Shown piece after piece: positions 9,686 through 18,531 of a stretch of 37,672 nucleotides of DNA. A program made the position numbers and the translations under genes. The DNA comes from Chlorobiota bacterium. GTDB lineage: Bacteria > Bacteroidota > Chlorobiia > Chlorobiales > Chlorobiaceae. Position 1 is the first letter of the stretch. Every line of letters starts with the position of its first letter. The notes beneath the pieces are model-generated. The model did no database searches. It worked only from the letters and a program-made list of their open reading frames with translations, and had not been told where the DNA came from. The DNA is taken from assembly GCA_016868665.1 (NCBI GenBank), contig VGGK01000001.1, forward strand, positions 138,762 to 176,433. Reading direction: 5' to 3'.

Positions 9686-11206
9686 TCAGGACATCGCTTC
9701 AAGCAGGCCGAACGACTCCTCCTCCACCTTCCGATGCAGGCTGTTGCCGTGCGCGTCCATGGTGACGATCGCCGGAAACGAATCGACCTCGAAATGCCAC
9801 ATCGCCTCGGGAACGCCCATCTCTTCGAGAAAATCCACGCCGGTCACCGTACGGATGCACTTCGCATAATACTGGGCAGCGCCGCCAATCGCATTCAGGT
9901 AGACCGCTCCATGCTCCTGCAATCCCTTAAGGGTTCTGGGGCCCATGCCTCCTTTTCCGATAATGGCGCGAAGTCCGAGTTTTTTTATGACATCTGCCTG
10001 ATACGGCTCCTCCCGGATTGAAGTGGTCGGGCCTGCTGCCGTCACCCGGTAGCTGCCGTCATCGTTTTTCAGTACGACCGGGCCGCAATGGTAGAGAATA
10101 CCCCCTTCGGTATTGATGCCTTCGGGCAGATCGTGATGCATGACATGGTGATGAAACGCATCGCGTCCTGTGTGCATGGCACCGTTGATGATGACGATAT
10201 CTCCGACCCGAAGGTTGCGGATCGCTTCCTCGGTGACCGGAACCTGCAGAACAACCTCCCTGCCGGTCAGAGGTATGCCCTCGCCCCTGGCCATGCGGAC
10301 AATCTCGTCGACATCCCGGTAGTGCCACCGGATGATCGAACCTGTCGCAGAATCGAGCGATACGCCAAGACGACGGTAAGCCCAGCAGTTGTAGGCTACA
10401 GAAACGAAAAAGCTTGCCGGCACCCTGTGGGATTTGCCGATCTTGCATCCAAGCAGCGTGGTTTTGCCGCCGAATCCCATCGGACCGATCTCCAGAGAAT
10501 TGGCTTTCTCCAGAATTTCCTCTTCGAGCGCTTTCAGGTCGTCGTCGGCATTGCTGTCGTCAACCCTTCTGAAAAGCTGCTTCTTGGCCAGTTCATATCC
10601 GCTGGTACGATCACCGCCGATACCGACGCCGATAAAGCCAGGACTGCACCCCTGGCCCTGTGCCTGGTAAACCGAATGCAGCAGGCATTTGCGAACGCCG
10701 TCGAGATCGCGGCCAGCCTTGCCAAGGCCGGGAATTTCCGCCGGAAGCGAGTATTGGATGTTCTTGTTCTCGCAGCCGCCACCTTTGAGAATCAGCTTCA
10801 CCTCGATCTCGTCACGATCCCAGGGTTCGAAATGGATGACCGGAACGTTGGTGCCGAGATTGTTGCCGGAGTTCCTGCCGGTAATGCTGTCAACGGCATT
10901 CGGACGAAGCTTGCCGGTTCTTGTAGCCTCGGCAACAGCCTCTTCGATCTCCCTCTTCATGGCAAGCTGGTCAGCTCCCCTGGGGGTATGCAGGAAAAAG
11001 GTCGGCATGCCCGTATCCTGGCAGATCGGCGAAACGTTATCGACCGCCATATCGATATTGACCGATATGGCCGACATGGCCAGTCCCGCCTGGGAAGTCG
11101 GATCCTCGCGGTCGATGGCTCGTGCAATGGCTCGACGGACATCCGAAGGAAGATTTGCCGAGGTCTCGGTAATGAGCGACAGTACGGATTCCCTGAAATG
11201 GTTCAT
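9686..11206 (-). CDS. Class I (iron-sulfur) fumarate hydratase, single-chain
   Basis: Interconverts fumarate and malate with a catalytic [4Fe-4S] cluster. About 506 residues combining the alpha and beta domains found separately in two-subunit forms. Cysteines placed to hold the cluster are in PICQDTGMPTFF (about C62), QGQGCSPGF (about C187) and YNCWAYRR (about C274); the exact ligand set is inferred. The C-terminal beta domain carries MHTGRDAFHHH and GPTTSIREEPYQ, then GKGGMG. A longer frame begins at a TTG at 11233; I prefer the ATG at 11206 (MNHFRESV), although neither has a good ribosome site. It is on the same strand and tightly spaced with uspA upstream and oadG downstream, so malate/fumarate and oxaloacetate chemistry are probably co-expressed. 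A second, class II fumarase is at 20560-21963. Confidence 0.92.
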   Translation of the reverse strand: MNHFRESVLSLITETSANLPSDVRRAIARAIDREDPTSQAGLAMSAISVNIDMAVDNVSPICQDTGMPTFFLHTPRGADQLAMKREIEEAVAEATRTGKLRPNAVDSITGRNSGNNLGTNVPVIHFEPWDRDEIEVKLILKGGGCENKNIQYSLPAEIPGLGKAGRDLDGVRKCLLHSVYQAQGQGCSPGFIGVGIGGDRTSGYELAKKQLFRRVDDSNADDDLKALEEEILEKANSLEIGPMGFGGKTTLLGCKIGKSHRVPASFFVSVAYNCWAYRRLGVSLDSATGSIIRWHYRDVDEIVRMARGEGIPLTGREVVLQVPVTEEAIRNLRVGDIVIINGAMHTGRDAFHHHVMHHDLPEGINTEGGILYHCGPVVLKNDDGSYRVTAAGPTTSIREEPYQADVIKKLGLRAIIGKGGMGPRTLKGLQEHGAVYLNAIGGAAQYYAKCIRTVTGVDFLEEMGVPEAMWHFEVDSFPAIVTMDAHGNSLHRKVEEESFGLLEAMS

Positions 11207-11253
11207 ATGATCGGGAGAAAAAAAATTATGCAATTATCATAGCTGACACAGGA

Positions 11254-11718
11254 TCAGTCCCTTACGGCTTTTTCCGGCCCTGACTGCTTGACGAGAAGCA
11301 CCGGCACGTCGGCCGTCCTGAACACCGCTTCGGCAACGCTTCCCATCATGAAGCGCACCAGACCGGTTCTGCCGTGAGAACCCATGATGATCAGGTCGGC
11401 ACCCCAGGAGTGCGCATGGCTTGCGATCACCTTTGCAGCCTCTCCGCGCATGATGTGCATATCGGCTGAAAGGCCTTTCTTTTTTTCCGACATGAGCAAC
11501 GCCGAAAACAGCTGCGGAATTACCTCGAAAGCATCATCACCACCGACACTCAACCCGTAACCGGCAGCAGTTTTTGCGGCGATATTCTCCGGTGGATGCA
11601 CATGCAGGAACCTGACGTGAGCGTTAACGCTTCTTGAAAACTCGATAGCATATCGTACCGCCTTGTCCGAAGTTACGGAATAATCCGTGGGACAGAGAAT
11701 CCGTGAAAGATGAATCAT
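11254..11718 (-). CDS. Universal stress protein, UspA family
   Basis: Small cytoplasmic nucleotide-binding stress protein of 154 residues, one Usp domain. It begins with a strand and LCPTDYSVTSDKAVRYAIEF, and near the C-terminus has the ATP-binding signature GSHGRTGLVRFMMGSVAEAV (G-x2-G-x9-G-S), followed by the edge strand VPVLLVK. It is therefore probably an ATP-binding Usp. It is the first gene of the minus-strand group; the fumarase ATG follows 47 nt after its stop. The 228 nt upstream, shared with the divergent APH/kinase gene, are AT-rich and should hold both promoters, but no convincing element was picked out. Confidence 0.92.
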   Translation of the reverse strand: MIHLSRILCPTDYSVTSDKAVRYAIEFSRSVNAHVRFLHVHPPENIAAKTAAGYGLSVGGDDAFEVIPQLFSALLMSEKKKGLSADMHIMRGEAAKVIASHAHSWGADLIIMGSHGRTGLVRFMMGSVAEAVFRTADVPVLLVKQSGPEKAVRD

Positions 11719-11946
11719 GGCAAGGTCTGAAACGGATGACTGATAACGGAGGATTACTTCTGTTACGGATTTTTAATTTACAATATTTTTTATTGAAAAC
11801 CGCACCGGAATACCGTAATCCTCAATGCCATATGCAGGAAGGAAAAGGAAAAACAAAAGCGCAAGGCGACCGTTTTCCTTGTACTTGCGTATATTGAATA
11901 GCAAAACACCGCAGACACCCGCCGAAGGTGACAAAACACTGAAACG

Positions 11947-13503
11947 ATGTACCCTCTCGCAGAAGCCCTCAGCCATCCCGGAGCCTATCCGCACGATACT
12001 TCGCCATCGATACAGGTTGCAGAAACCCACATATCATGGGTATTTCTTACCGGTTCGTTCGCATACAAGGTCAAAAAACCGGTCAATCTCGGATTTCTGG
12101 ATTTCACGAGCCTGCAGCAACGCGAACATTTCTGCCGCGAAGAGGTTCGGCTTAACCGGCGCTTATGCCCTGAGATCTACATCGACGTCGTACCGGTTAC
12201 CGCTGCTGATGATGCTGTAAGCATGGGGGGAGAGGGTTCCGTTGTCGACTTTGCGGTAAAAATGGTTCAGTTCGACCGCTCGCAGGAACTCGACCGGCTG
12301 CTTGCATCCAACAGGCTTACCGCAGAACAGATCGACAGCATCGTCGAGACGGTCACCGCATTCCACAAGGCCATACCTGCAGCGCCCGACGATTCGGAAT
12401 ACGGAAAACCGGAAATTCTCATACAGCCGCTGCTCGACAATTTCCGCCATACCGCCGAACTGGTTTCCGGCAGTGCGGAACGGCAGATGCTCGAAAAACT
12501 GCATCTCTGGGCAGAGAACGAACATCGCAGACTGACTCCCCGTTTTCTTGAAAGAAAAGCTCGAGGGTTCATCCGCCACTGCCATGGAGACATGCATACC
12601 GGCAACATGGTCTGGCACCAGGGCCGGGTGCTCATTTTCGACTGCATCGAGTTCAGCCCCACGCTCTCCATGATCGACGTGACAAGCGATATAGCATTCC
12701 TCTTCATGGACCTCCGGCACGGCGGCCATCCGGAACTCGCCTGGAGGTTCCTGAACGGCTATCTCTCCGGAACGGGCGATTACGAAGGAATCCGGCTGCT
12801 TCGTTTCTACAGCCTTTACCGGGCCATGGTACGCGCGAAGGTAACGGCGATCCGTTACACTCAGGAACCTGACGAACAAAAAAAGCATGCCATACGAGAA
12901 GAGCACCTCTCCTACGTACGGCAGGCATTTCACGACACGATAGCGGAAGGAGGGCATCTCATCATCACCTGCGGTGTTTCGGGAAGCGGAAAAAGCACGG
13001 CGGCATCAGCAATCGCTCCAGCATCAGGGGCAATCCACATCAGGTCGGATATCGAGAGAAAACGTCTTGCAGGTCTCGGCGCCCTCGAACGCAGCAGCCA
13101 TGACAACGACGACATCTACGCTCCCCGCTTTACCGAAAAAACCTATGATCGGCTCGCCGATGTCACGTCGATCTGCCTCGAAGCCGGATATCCGGTCATT
13201 GTCGATGCAACATTTCTGCGCATGGATGAGCGAAAAAGGTTCAGGGATATAGCCGAAAAACACGGGAGTCCTTTCACCATCATGCATGTTCATGCCGATA
13301 TGCACATACTTCGCGAACGCGTGAGCAGAAGACTCAGGGAAGGACGCGACCCGTCGGAAGCCGACCTGGGGGTGCTGATGGAACAGCTGAAAACGCGGGA
13401 TCCATTGACGGAAGAAGAAAAGCGCCTTACGCTGGAAATCGATTCAGGCGAAGAAACGGATTACGGTCTGATCACAGAAAACCTCCGGCACCGCGCCGGC
13501 TGA
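11947..13503 (+). CDS. Aminoglycoside phosphotransferase-like domain fused to a P-loop kinase
   Basis: Two-domain cytoplasmic protein of 518 residues; substrate unknown. Residues about 1-330 are an APH/kinase-like fold: HCHGDMHTGNMVW (about 209-221) is the catalytic HGDxHxxN loop and IFDCIEF supplies the metal-binding Asp. Residues about 335-510 form a second phosphotransferase domain with Walker A GVSGSGKST and a downstream IVDATFLRMDERKRF segment, as in the zeta-toxin/gluconate-kinase-like AAA group. The same architecture is known in many bacteria as a bifunctional phosphotransferase/ATP-binding protein and is not an antibiotic resistance gene by default. The ATG at 11947 gives the family start. 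Its stop codon lies inside the terminator stem shared with the convergent VIT gene. Confidence 0.88.
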   Translation: MYPLAEALSHPGAYPHDTSPSIQVAETHISWVFLTGSFAYKVKKPVNLGFLDFTSLQQREHFCREEVRLNRRLCPEIYIDVVPVTAADDAVSMGGEGSVVDFAVKMVQFDRSQELDRLLASNRLTAEQIDSIVETVTAFHKAIPAAPDDSEYGKPEILIQPLLDNFRHTAELVSGSAERQMLEKLHLWAENEHRRLTPRFLERKARGFIRHCHGDMHTGNMVWHQGRVLIFDCIEFSPTLSMIDVTSDIAFLFMDLRHGGHPELAWRFLNGYLSGTGDYEGIRLLRFYSLYRAMVRAKVTAIRYTQEPDEQKKHAIREEHLSYVRQAFHDTIAEGGHLIITCGVSGSGKSTAASAIAPASGAIHIRSDIERKRLAGLGALERSSHDNDDIYAPRFTEKTYDRLADVTSICLEAGYPVIVDATFLRMDERKRFRDIAEKHGSPFTIMHVHADMHILRERVSRRLREGRDPSEADLGVLMEQLKTRDPLTEEEKRLTLEIDSGEETDYGLITENLRHRAG

Positions 13504-13544
13504 CAAAAAAAAGGGAAGCCTGCCTGCCTCCCTTTTTTTGTCAG
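13501..13544. terminator. Bidirectional terminator between kinase fusion and ferritin/VIT gene
   Basis: Inverted repeat TGACAAAAAAAAGGG (13501-13515) and CCCTTTTTTTGTCA (13530-13543), one A bulged, loop about 14 nt. The A/T tracts serve as T-runs for either strand. The left arm starts exactly with the TGA stop of the plus-strand gene. Confidence 0.85.
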
Positions 13545-13548
13545 AAAA

Positions 13549-14424
13549 TCACAGCTCTATACCGAAAACATAGCGAATTCCGTAACCTGCGGCAAAACTG
13601 AGCGCCGCAACGATAAAACAGAGACCGACCATCTCGAAAAATCTGCTTTTGAACGGCACATCCCTGGCTACGGCTATATAGAAATTGAAAAAACCTATGA
13701 TGCATAGCGCTGCGGCGAATGCGATACCGAGGCTCATATAGAGATCGGTAAAAATCAGGTAGGGGGTAATCAGCACCAGAACCGTAAGAATATAGGCAAA
13801 TCCCGTATAGAACGCCGCCTTGAGAGGATGTTTCCCGCCGGGCTCGGACTTCGTGGAAAGATACTCCGATGAAGCCATGGAAAGCGCAGCGGCAAAACCT
13901 GTGATCGAAGCCGTCAGAGCGACAAAAGAGGTATCCTGCAACGCAAAGGTCAGACCCGCAAGCACACCCATCAGTTCGACGAGCGCATCGTTGAGCCCAA
14001 GCACGACGGAGCCGGTGTACTTGAGACGATCCTCGTCGAGCAGGGTCATGAGAGCCTGTTCATGCTCCTCCTCGTCACGGATGATGCCGTTAATCTCCTT
14101 GAAAGATCCCGGAATTCGACTATACACGTCGTGCGACATCTTCTCGGCTTTCTCCATGAGCTTGATGCCGAAGGTAAACCCGAAAAGCATGCTGACAAAG
14201 GTATAGAACCACACTTTCAGCCTGCTCGGAGCGATATCCTTCCGTGTATATGTCTTCCAGACGTTATAGTGCCGCAGTTCGTCATCGGCTATCTGACTGA
14301 GAATGCGGCGATTTTTCACGCCGCTCACCTTTCCGGAAAGATGCTTGTAAATGTAATGCTCGGTGATCTCGTTTTTCTGGAAAACCGCCGCATCCCGCGC
14401 ATCGAAATTCCCGCTCTGTTTCAC
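13549..14424 (-). CDS. Ferritin-like domain fused to VIT1/CCC1-type iron(II)/manganese transporter (MbfA-like)
   Basis: Predicted inner-membrane metal exporter that protects against excess iron. 291 residues. The N-terminal half (about 10-125) is a rubrerythrin-like four-helix domain with diiron-type ligands E19/E22 (KNEITEH), E49xxH52 (DDELRHY), E91 and E118xxH121 (DEEEHEQ). The C-terminal half (about 138-291) is a VIT1 domain with [30 protein letters not shown] and three further hydrophobic helices. Fusion of these two modules is the known MbfA architecture. The start is GTG at 14424; no in-frame ATG lies nearby upstream before htpG. It is on the htpG strand, 39 nt downstream of it. Confidence 0.9.
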   Translation of the reverse strand: MKQSGNFDARDAAVFQKNEITEHYIYKHLSGKVSGVKNRRILSQIADDELRHYNVWKTYTRKDIAPSRLKVWFYTFVSMLFGFTFGIKLMEKAEKMSHDVYSRIPGSFKEINGIIRDEEEHEQALMTLLDEDRLKYTGSVVLGLNDALVELMGVLAGLTFALQDTSFVALTASITGFAAALSMASSEYLSTKSEPGGKHPLKAAFYTGFAYILTVLVLITPYLIFTDLYMSLGIAFAAALCIIGFFNFYIAVARDVPFKSRFFEMVGLCFIVAALSFAAGYGIRYVFGIEL

Positions 14425-14463
14425 AAATGTACCGGTTATGGAGTTGAATAAGATTTACACGGC

Positions 14464-16341
14464 TTACCGCTGCAGCGTCGCCGCTTCGATCAGGTCGTTC
14501 ATTCTCGAAAGAAAGGCCGTTGTCGAATCGAGACCACCCTCATGCAGAAGCGCACCGTCATAGAGCTGCTCGATAACCGTTCTGATGAGCGGATTTCCGG
14601 CATTTGCCATATACATACCCGAAAGGTTCCGGATAATGGGATGAGCCGTATTGATTTCGAGTATCTTTTTCCCGGCAGGCATATCGGCCTGCATCATCTT
14701 CATCATCCGCTCCATCTGGCTGTCCAGCGCATCCTTGCCGCTCACCAGCGTAACCGGGGAGCTTACAAGCCGATGCGACTCGACAGCATCCTCGATCCGA
14801 TCTCCGAGGGTATCCCTGAAAAGGGCAAGTACCGGCTGCAGGAGATTCTCCGGAAGCTGTTCGCTGCTATCCTTTTTCTCTTTCGAAAAGTCAATATCGG
14901 CTTTTTCGATGGATTTCAGCGGTTTTTTCTCATACTCGCTGATCGAGGGAATAACGAATACATCGACGGGATCGCTGAGCAGCAGCACTTCGATACCCCT
15001 GTCCTGGAAATACTCGAGATTGGGATGTGCCAGCAGCTGCGCACGATTGCTGCCGGAATGATAATAGATCTCTTTCTGCTCTTCCGCCATCCGCCCGATA
15101 TACTCTTTCAGGGTCACGTACTCTCCCTCGGCAGTTTTCGTGCTCTCGAAGCGCAGCAGCTCTATCAGCTTGTCACGGTTGGTGAAATCCGTATTCAGTC
15201 CGATCTTCACGATCGGCCCGAACGCCCTGTAGAATGTGCGGAACTTCTCCGGCTGTTCCCTGGCAAGGGATTCGAACCACGCAAGAATCTTGCCGGTGAG
15301 AATCTGGCGGATCTTCGCCATAACCGGGCTCGACTGCACGATCTCCCTCGACACGTTCAGCGAAAGATCCTCGGTATCGACCACGCCGACAATGAAACGA
15401 AGGTATTCGGGAAGCAGGTCGCGGCACTCATGCTGGATCATTACCTTTTTCACATAGAGCTGCGGCCCGCGGTTTTCCAGCTCGCTCTGCCGGTAGAGAA
15501 GATCCATCGGGGCCTCTTTCGGAAGAAACAGCAGCGCCTTGAAGCTCACCATGCCTTCGACGGAAACATGCAGGTAATCGAGCGGATCCTGAAAATCGTT
15601 GGCAACGAATTTGTAGAACTCGTTGACCTCTTCGTCCTTCAGCTCGCTTTTCGATCGCTGCCAGAGCGCTGTCATGCTGTTGACCTGCCTGGCTCCCAGC
15701 CGGATCGGAAAATCGACGAAGTTCGAATACTTTTTGATGATATGCTCTACACGGTACTCCTCGGCAAACTCCTTCGACTCTTCCTTGAGCCTGAAGGAAA
15801 TTCGCGTGCCGCGTCCGGCTTTTTCGATTTTCTCTATCGTGTAGGTACCCTGCCCGGAGGATTTCCACCGGTATCCATTGGAACCGGCTCGGGCGCTGCG
15901 GGTTTCGACCGTCACTTCGTCGGTAACCATGAACACCGAATAGAAGCCAACACCGAACTGGCCGATCAGATTGCCGTCCAGCTCCTTCTGCTGCTCCTTA
16001 AGCGCCTGCATGAACCCGAGCGTACCCGATTTCGCCACCGTACCGAGGTTTGATATCAGTTCCTCTTCCGTCATGCCGATGCCGTTATCCTCGATCACGA
16101 AAGTCTGCTCCCCGGAATCGACTGTTATTCTTATGCCCGGATCGCCATCGCCTTCCAGAAGCGACTGATCGGTCAGAGCGTCAAATCGCACCTTTGCCAG
16201 GGCATCGGAAGCATTGGAAATCAGCTCGCGCAGAAAAATTTCGGGGTGGGTGTAGAGCGAATGGACGATAAGGTCCAGAAGCTGCTTCATTTCGGCTTTA
16301 TATTCGAACTCCTGAACAGGAGAAACCGGGTTGCTGCTCAT
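14464..16341 (-). CDS. htpG: Hsp90 chaperone HtpG
   Basis: ATP-dependent cytoplasmic chaperone of 625 residues, normal length. The GHKL ATPase motifs are intact: [40 protein letters not shown] and [13 protein letters not shown]. The middle domain ([10 protein letters not shown]) and C-terminal dimerisation region follow. A candidate promoter of the TTG-N20-TAnnTTT type lies about 80 nt upstream of the ATG (16424-16454). No heat-shock operator such as CIRCE was noticed. The ferritin/VIT gene follows closely on the same strand and may be co-transcribed. Confidence 0.97.
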   Translation of the reverse strand: MSSNPVSPVQEFEYKAEMKQLLDLIVHSLYTHPEIFLRELISNASDALAKVRFDALTDQSLLEGDGDPGIRITVDSGEQTFVIEDNGIGMTEEELISNLGTVAKSGTLGFMQALKEQQKELDGNLIGQFGVGFYSVFMVTDEVTVETRSARAGSNGYRWKSSGQGTYTIEKIEKAGRGTRISFRLKEESKEFAEEYRVEHIIKKYSNFVDFPIRLGARQVNSMTALWQRSKSELKDEEVNEFYKFVANDFQDPLDYLHVSVEGMVSFKALLFLPKEAPMDLLYRQSELENRGPQLYVKKVMIQHECRDLLPEYLRFIVGVVDTEDLSLNVSREIVQSSPVMAKIRQILTGKILAWFESLAREQPEKFRTFYRAFGPIVKIGLNTDFTNRDKLIELLRFESTKTAEGEYVTLKEYIGRMAEEQKEIYYHSGSNRAQLLAHPNLEYFQDRGIEVLLLSDPVDVFVIPSISEYEKKPLKSIEKADIDFSKEKKDSSEQLPENLLQPVLALFRDTLGDRIEDAVESHRLVSSPVTLVSGKDALDSQMERMMKMMQADMPAGKKILEINTAHPIIRNLSGMYMANAGNPLIRTVIEQLYDGALLHEGGLDSTTAFLSRMNDLIEAATLQR

Positions 16342-16423
16342 AATGCGAATTATCTGATGGATTGTGATAACGAATGAAAAACCTGCGGCACAGCGCCTCT
16401 CCGGCAGCCGTGCAATCGAGGGG

Positions 16424-16454
16424 TAAATTTAAGGGAGGAAAACAAATATCGCAA
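16424..16454 (-). promoter_or_regulatory. Candidate htpG promoter (TTG-N20-TAAATTTA)
   Basis: On the minus strand TTG (16452-16454) is followed after 20 nt by TAAATTTA (16424-16431), close to the Bacteroidetes/Chlorobi TTG-N19-TAnnTTTG consensus. It would place the transcript start about 75 nt before the htpG ATG. Confidence 0.45.
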
Positions 16455-16500
16455 GAATCGAATTAGTTCTCGGGTCTTATCGGTGCCATAAGCGGAAAAC

Positions 16501-16539
16501 AAAAAAGCCGCTTACGTTTGAGGTGTCATAAGCGGCTTT
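16501..16539 (-). terminator. Terminator after secreted protein gene 16569-17456
   Basis: AAAGCCGCTTA (16504-16514) pairs with TAAGCGGCTTT (16529-16539), 14-nt loop; on the minus strand the hairpin is followed by a run of T. A related GGTGYCATAAGCGG sequence occurs twice here (about 16482 and 16522). Confidence 0.85.
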
Positions 16540-16568
16540 GTATCAACAATCAAGAGTATATGATTTTT

Positions 16569-17456
16569 TCATTCGTTTTCCTTTGTAGCTTCAAACTTCT
16601 TTTTGTTATTACCGTTTACGTACACACTATGAGGCTCCTGCATATTATAATTTGACGTCAGATCGACAATTCGACTCCGATCACTGTCAACAAGCACAAG
16701 GAACGTACACCCTACCAGAGCGGTAGGAACCGTAACACCACCGGATTTCGAAAAACCCGAAGCGAGTCCCGCCATAACCCCGGTAGGACCGTTGATCAAA
16801 CCGGAAAGAAGTGGTGAGAGAGAAAAACCGCTTGACCTGGCATCCACCCCCAACGCATACGTAAAACTGTTCTTGACTGTCAGCAGGGTAACATTGTAAC
16901 CCTTCAAAGCCTTTACATTGCCTATGTATTGAGCAGCATCATACATCAATGTTGAAAAATCAACCTCATCCGCTTTGTTTTTTTTACTCTGAATCGTAAT
17001 CGATCCAATCAGTTCACCCTCACCGACACCGGTAAGATTCAAGTAGATATTTCTTTCTTTCTTTTCAGGTTTTGCAGGAAGTGCTGATGCATTGTAGATT
17101 ATCTTCGTGCCCCCACTGCGCCCGAAGGCAACGTCATGGTATGATGGAGAAAAATAGTTTTTGGAAAGAACAGGCAATCCGGCAACATGGGCGGGCAATC
17201 CCTGAAGACTGAAAAGGGTCGGAGAATTTAATGAAACTCCAGGAGTTCCCGGTAAATATGGAATAAGTTGGGGCGCCTCGAAATTCTGAGTTACATGACC
17301 CCCGGAGTAGTTGTAAAACAAACCGTCAGCTGCAGCGGTAGCTTTGTTGCTGTTATCGTTAGTGATTGCGCCAATCGTCACATCTGCGAATACGACACTA
17401 TTCGACATAAGCATCAAGAGACTTAGTGATAATAAAAAACGCGTAATACGTTTCAT
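16569..17456 (-). CDS. Secreted protein of unknown function
   Basis: 295 residues, not recognised. A clear signal peptide covers residues 1-24 (MKRITRFLLSLSLLMLMSNS, likely cut after VFA). The mature part has a Gly/Asn/Thr-rich start, LPGTPGVSLNSPTLFSLQGL, a Lys/Glu patch (ALPAKPEKKERN) that separates a first region from a beta-rich second region (LNLTGVGEGELIGSITIQ), and a Gly/Ser-rich stretch at about 207-245 (LSPLLSGLINGPTGVMAGL). It ends with a charged tail. No lipobox or anchoring motif is seen. A run of eight G's on the coding strand (17463-17470) sits just before the ATG and forms part of the ribosome-binding region. It follows the Ala-rich secreted protein on the same strand with a 95-nt spacer and has its own terminator, so the two are probably one operon for an exported structure. 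The role is unknown. Confidence 0.75.
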   Translation of the reverse strand: MKRITRFLLSLSLLMLMSNSVVFADVTIGAITNDNSNKATAAADGLFYNYSGGHVTQNFEAPQLIPYLPGTPGVSLNSPTLFSLQGLPAHVAGLPVLSKNYFSPSYHDVAFGRSGGTKIIYNASALPAKPEKKERNIYLNLTGVGEGELIGSITIQSKKNKADEVDFSTLMYDAAQYIGNVKALKGYNVTLLTVKNSFTYALGVDARSSGFSLSPLLSGLINGPTGVMAGLASGFSKSGGVTVPTALVGCTFLVLVDSDRSRIVDLTSNYNMQEPHSVYVNGNNKKKFEATKENE

Positions 17457-17492
17457 TGCTCTCCCCCCCCATCTCTTTTAAATAATATTTAT

Positions 17493-17519
17493 GCTTGGCC
17501 GGAGAAACCCCGGCCAAGC
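17493..17519 (-). other. Intercistronic hairpin between the two secreted-protein genes
   Basis: GCTTGGCCGG (17493-17502) pairs with CCGGCCAAGC (17510-17519) across a 7-nt loop. On the minus strand it is followed by mixed A/T and not a clean T-run, so it is more likely an attenuator or mRNA stabiliser than a full terminator. Confidence 0.6.
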
Positions 17520-17551
17520 CTTAGACAGAACAACAGCAAGCACAGCTCCAA

Positions 17552-18196
17552 TTACGGCGTAACTGCAGGAGGAGCATAAGATCCACCGACAGCCAATGCT
17601 GTCGCAGCATTGCTCAGATCGATAGTAACCGCACCCGTCGAAACAGCTCCGGTTGTGATCCCTGAGAATGACACATAACCTGAATCCCCACCAGCGGCTG
17701 CACCAGCGGCTGCGGCATCAGCTGCGGCTGCACTGCTGGCTGCTAAACCTGCAGCAGCTGCGGCATCTGAAGAAGCAGATGCTGCTGCAGATGCTGCTGC
17801 CGCCGCTTCACCGCTTCTGGCCATAGCACCACCTGAACCCATGAATGCAAGATCAGCATAAACAGGAGCTACTTCGCCCCGCTGGATGGCAATCGCTTTT
17901 GCTGAAATCTCAATAAGATCGCCAGCTACGGCAGGAGCCTCATATGCCACCGGACCGATATTACCTCCTGCAGCAGGAGCCTTGAAATCAGCTTCCACGC
18001 CCCATTTGTTAATGGTCTTGTTGATGTCCACAGTCGTTGTTTTTGTGATGGTTTTACTCGCGTCCACACCAACAGAAACATCCTCGATATCAATCAAACC
18101 ACTCGAACTTGAGCTTGATCCACCCCTTGCAAAAGAAGTGCTGCTGAAACCAATTGCAGCTACAGCTACCAACGCTGTAATCATTGTTTTTTTCAT
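17552..18196 (-). CDS. Secreted Ala/Ser-rich low-complexity protein
   Basis: 214 residues, not recognised. It has a signal peptide (MKKTMITALVAVAAIGFSST, cut after SFA), then GG and a six-Ser run. Residues about 30-60 have alternating Thr/Lys/Ile (KTITKTTTVDINKTINKWG). At about 126-170 there is an extreme Ala/Ser tract broken by Asp, Gly and Leu. The C-terminus is beta-prone (SGYVSFSGITTGAVST) and ends YAPPAVTP. The frame opens further upstream, but the ATG at 18196 has a strong GGGGGA site and starts a proper leader, so the upstream 59 codons are rejected. It is likely an exported structural or matrix protein, an inference from composition only. Neighbour 16569-17456 is downstream on the same strand. 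Confidence 0.75.
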   Translation of the reverse strand: MKKTMITALVAVAAIGFSSTSFARGGSSSSSSGLIDIEDVSVGVDASKTITKTTTVDINKTINKWGVEADFKAPAAGGNIGPVAYEAPAVAGDLIEISAKAIAIQRGEVAPVYADLAFMGSGGAMARSGEAAAAASAAASASSDAAAAAGLAASSAAAADAAAAGAAAGGDSGYVSFSGITTGAVSTGAVTIDLSNAATALAVGGSYAPPAVTP

Positions 18197-18458
18197 GATT
18201 GATTCCCCCATGTTGTTTTTAAGAGAGTTCTGCGTCTTTACCACGTCTTCATCATGAACTGAACCACCATTCGATAAGGTCTGGTGGTCTGAAGAAAAGA
18301 ACATTTGCGCTTTGTTATCAAAAGCGCTTATATCTATACCCAACAAAGCAAAAAAAAGTTCCCTGTAAAACAATGCCTATAAAAAAAACAGTCCTTACCC
18401 CAAACTCCTTAAAAGACCCAATGCCGCCAACATCAGTTGTAAGCCTCCTTACATGCAT
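18197..18458 (-). other. Upstream region of the Ala-rich protein gene with two short inverted repeats
   Basis: No gene seen. It contains ACCACCA/TGGTGGT (18263-18269 and 18282-18288) and GCGCTTT/AAAGCGC (18307-18313 and 18321-18327). These could be operators or leader hairpins of the minus-strand secreted-protein genes. No known riboswitch was recognised. Confidence 0.35.
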
Positions 18459-18499
18459 AAAAAAAGCCGCAGGCGAGCCGAAAAGGCTCGCCTGCGGCT
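18459..18499 (-). terminator. Terminator of the neuB/kdsC-like operon
   Basis: Perfect 15-bp stem AGCCGCAGGCGAGCC (18465-18479) and GGCTCGCCTGCGGCT (18485-18499), 5-nt loop, followed on the minus strand by T7. It lies 33 nt after the neuB-like stop. Confidence 0.92.
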
Positions 18500-18531
18500 G
18501 AATTTGCTGCCGGCATATCGAAAAAGATTCC

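Noticed and set aside
10088-11242. Plus-strand frame opposite the class I fumarase
   Set aside because: Shadow of a gene with clear catalytic motifs.
11947-13503. Aminoglycoside resistance gene
   Set aside because: The APH fold is fused to a P-loop kinase in a chromosomal housekeeping context; the architecture is widespread and not linked to resistance.
14542-16053. Plus-strand frame of about 500 codons opposite htpG
   Set aside because: Shadow of HtpG, no recognisable domain.
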